Source: Bacteroidales bacterium UBA6340 (lineage in GTDB: Bacteria; Bacteroidota; Bacteroidia; Bacteroidales; Paludibacteraceae). Taken from it: 16,457 nt of DNA. This document shows, in pieces, positions 15,309 through 16,457 of this stretch. The notes beneath the pieces were generated by a model. That model saw nothing but the letters and a program-made list of their open reading frames with translations. It had not been told where the DNA came from and ran no database searches. Positions within the stretch are counted from its first letter, which is position 1. The number at the start of each line of letters is the position of its first letter. The stretch is taken from the NCBI GenBank assembly GCA_002440265.1, contig DJSG01000032.1:1-16457 (forward strand), read 5' to 3'. The position numbers and the translations under genes are program-made.

Positions 15309-15360
15309 ACCCCTAATCCCTCTCTCCCCTCCTTTGAAGGAGGGGTCGGGGGAGGTCTCT
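15309..15360. repeat. G/C-rich palindromic intergenic repeat (best-preserved copy)
   Basis: A perfect 9-bp inverted repeat, CCCCTCCTT-TG-AAGGAGGGG at 15326-15345, is flanked by CCCCTAATCCCTCT on one side and TCGGGGGAGGTCTCT on the other. Relative to the copies at 14954 and 11810 it is in the opposite orientation. Elements like this are dispersed between genes in many Bacteroidota genomes. Confidence 0.8.
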
Positions 15361-15378
15361 ACCATCACGCCGACAACT

Positions 15379-15466
15379 ACGGTATTTTTACGGTACATAC
15401 ACGGTAGATATACGGTAGATACACGGTAGATAATCGGTTCATTTAGCAAGGGATAAGCAAGGGATA
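15379..15466. repeat. 11-bp tandem repeats between the two CXXX-system genes
   Basis: Five consecutive 11-bp units starting ACGGTA (15379, 15390, 15401, 15412, 15423) follow the pattern ACGGTAGATAC. A few bases later a different 11-bp unit, AGCAAGGGATA, is repeated twice (15445-15455, 15456-15466), and GCAAGGG there can pair with CCCTTGC at 15472-15478. All copies sit on the same helical face. There is no gene in 15277-15486. Confidence 0.85.
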
Positions 15467-15486
15467 AGCAACCCTTGCGCAACCTT

Positions 15487-16455
15487 TTACCATTCCTCCC
15501 GCACATCAAACGGGTCGAGGTAATCTATCTCCGGTATCTCGTTGCCTGTATGCAAGCCCTGTGCTGCCAGCGTCTGTTGCAACTCGCGGCTCGCATTGCG
15601 CTCCAGGTGGGCAAGCACACACTGCTGGTGCGAGGGCGTGTTGGCGTCCATCGTCAGGCGGTCGTTGAGCCATATACAGCGGTGGCAGTGATAGGCGTCG
15701 CACTTGCGGCACAGCGGTGCGTGGTCTATTTGCAGGAGTTGCCGATTGGGTATGTTCAGCCCGCTGTCCACATCGCCCACCGACCGCGAAGCGTCTTTCG
15801 TCGTGTGGTTCATACGGTTTGAAATCCCCGTCTGCTCATCGTAGTAGAACGCCGGACAGAGATAGAACTTCCCGTTGGGTGCCACCGTGATATTGCCGAT
15901 ACCCGCCTCGCAGTTGTGCATCTCCGTCAGCACAAGGCGGTCTGTCAAAAGGTTAATCGACGGCACTTCCGCCCCGCCCGCAGCGGCAGACTTATACAGG
16001 TTCGCCGTCACCTTGGTCAGTGTCTCCAATGCCTTTCGGTAGTCCTCTGTCTGCTCGTCGCGGAAAGCCGCTATATCCGTCAGGCAGATATTCAGCCGCT
16101 CCACCTGCGGCAGCAGGGCTGCGATGTCATACTGCCGCGCGATAAACTCGCCCGTCGTCAGACGCAGCACAGCGTTCTTTCCCGCCACAGCAGCAGGCAC
16201 ACCGTTATACACCCGCACATCACGCCCTATCTTCACGTGGTCGATACTCTCTATCAACTCATTGTATGCCTCGGGCAGGTCGTAGTCGGGATAGACGTAT
16301 TGTATCATCAGGTTCTGCTTCATACCGAAGCGTATCGCCTTGCGCAGCGTCTCTATCGGCATCAGTCGCCGCTCCGTGAGCGGGTTGTCGGCATGGCAGT
16401 ATGCCACGCTCGTGTCGTCCAAAAGGATAACCAAGTATTGTAAGTACGGTTTCAT
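15487..16455 (-). CDS. CXXX repeat peptide maturase-type protein: SPASM domain without a radical SAM motif
   Basis: This 322-residue protein starts MKPYLQYLVILLDDTSVAYC and matches my memory of the CXXX repeat peptide maturase family of Bacteroidales. The N-terminal two thirds have the alpha/beta layout expected of a barrel, but there is no CX3CX2C motif, so it should not bind the catalytic radical SAM cluster. The C-terminal third has a near-complete SPASM pattern: C182, then G195-x4-C200, then C249-x2-C252-x4-C257-x2-C260, and C279. It could scaffold auxiliary iron-sulfur clusters or deliver the precursor to a true radical SAM partner encoded upstream of 16457; that is inference. The ATG is 2 nt from the window edge, so a longer N-terminus cannot be excluded, although family length suggests it is complete. 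Confidence 0.75.
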   Translation of the reverse strand: MKPYLQYLVILLDDTSVAYCHADNPLTERRLMPIETLRKAIRFGMKQNLMIQYVYPDYDLPEAYNELIESIDHVKIGRDVRVYNGVPAAVAGKNAVLRLTTGEFIARQYDIAALLPQVERLNICLTDIAAFRDEQTEDYRKALETLTKVTANLYKSAAAGGAEVPSINLLTDRLVLTEMHNCEAGIGNITVAPNGKFYLCPAFYYDEQTGISNRMNHTTKDASRSVGDVDSGLNIPNRQLLQIDHAPLCRKCDAYHCHRCIWLNDRLTMDANTPSHQQCVLAHLERNASRELQQTLAAQGLHTGNEIPEIDYLDPFDVREEW

Positions 16456-16457
16456 GG

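Noticed and set aside
15379..15466. CRISPR array
   Set aside because: The units are 11 bp in direct tandem with no spacers.
15300..15509. Possible small CXXX precursor peptide gene
   Set aside because: The 69-codon frame has only two cysteines, no C-x-x-x periodicity, and is composed of intergenic repeats.

Overview
The window looks like chromosomal DNA of a Bacteroidales-type member of the Bacteroidota. Four intergenic regions carry the TTG / TAnnTTTG (-33/-7) promoter pattern of that phylum, each with a 20-bp spacer. The genes also fit: a BspA-like leucine-rich-repeat surface protein with a C-terminal tail resembling a type IX secretion sorting tail, a U32 peptidase-family RNA hydroxylase, and proteins of the CXXX-repeat peptide modification system. 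No species can be named from the sequence alone.

Layout. 1-2757 (minus): anaerobic ribonucleotide reductase nrdD with its own promoter, joined by a 4-nt ATGA overlap to a ThrE/DUF1212-type exporter gene that runs off the left edge. 2863-6603 (plus) is a visibly AT-richer cassette. It starts with a perfect 13-bp inverted repeat embedded in a good promoter. A leader of about 360 nt follows that folds into many hairpins and ends in an intrinsic-terminator-like hairpin. Then come two small unknown genes (overlapping TAATG), a BspA-like repeat protein and a strong terminator. 6629-7253 (minus): a DUF456 membrane protein with its own promoter.

7455-13828 (minus) is a compact operon in the order rimM, SpoU/TrmH-like methyltransferase, U32 hydroxylase, mfd. 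The gaps are 1 nt, 23 nt and a 4-nt overlap, so ribosome maturation, RNA modification and transcription-coupled repair are likely co-expressed. The U32 gene carries two low-complexity insertions: an in-frame copy of a G/C-rich palindromic repeat also found between genes, and four copies of a 14-bp tandem repeat.

13922-16455 (minus): a SPASM-domain protein lacking the radical-SAM cysteine motif (CXXX repeat peptide maturase type), a 91-residue CXXX-system accessory protein, tatA, and a tatC broken by a frameshift that looks like a deletion of roughly 32 nt in a membrane segment. The CXXX precursor peptide and its radical SAM partner are not in the window; they would be expected just beyond 16457.

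The points that most deserve a second look are the structured RNA with its palindromic promoter and the two unknown genes behind it, the partial CXXX RiPP locus beside tat genes, the broken tatC, and the repeats that have entered the U32 coding sequence.
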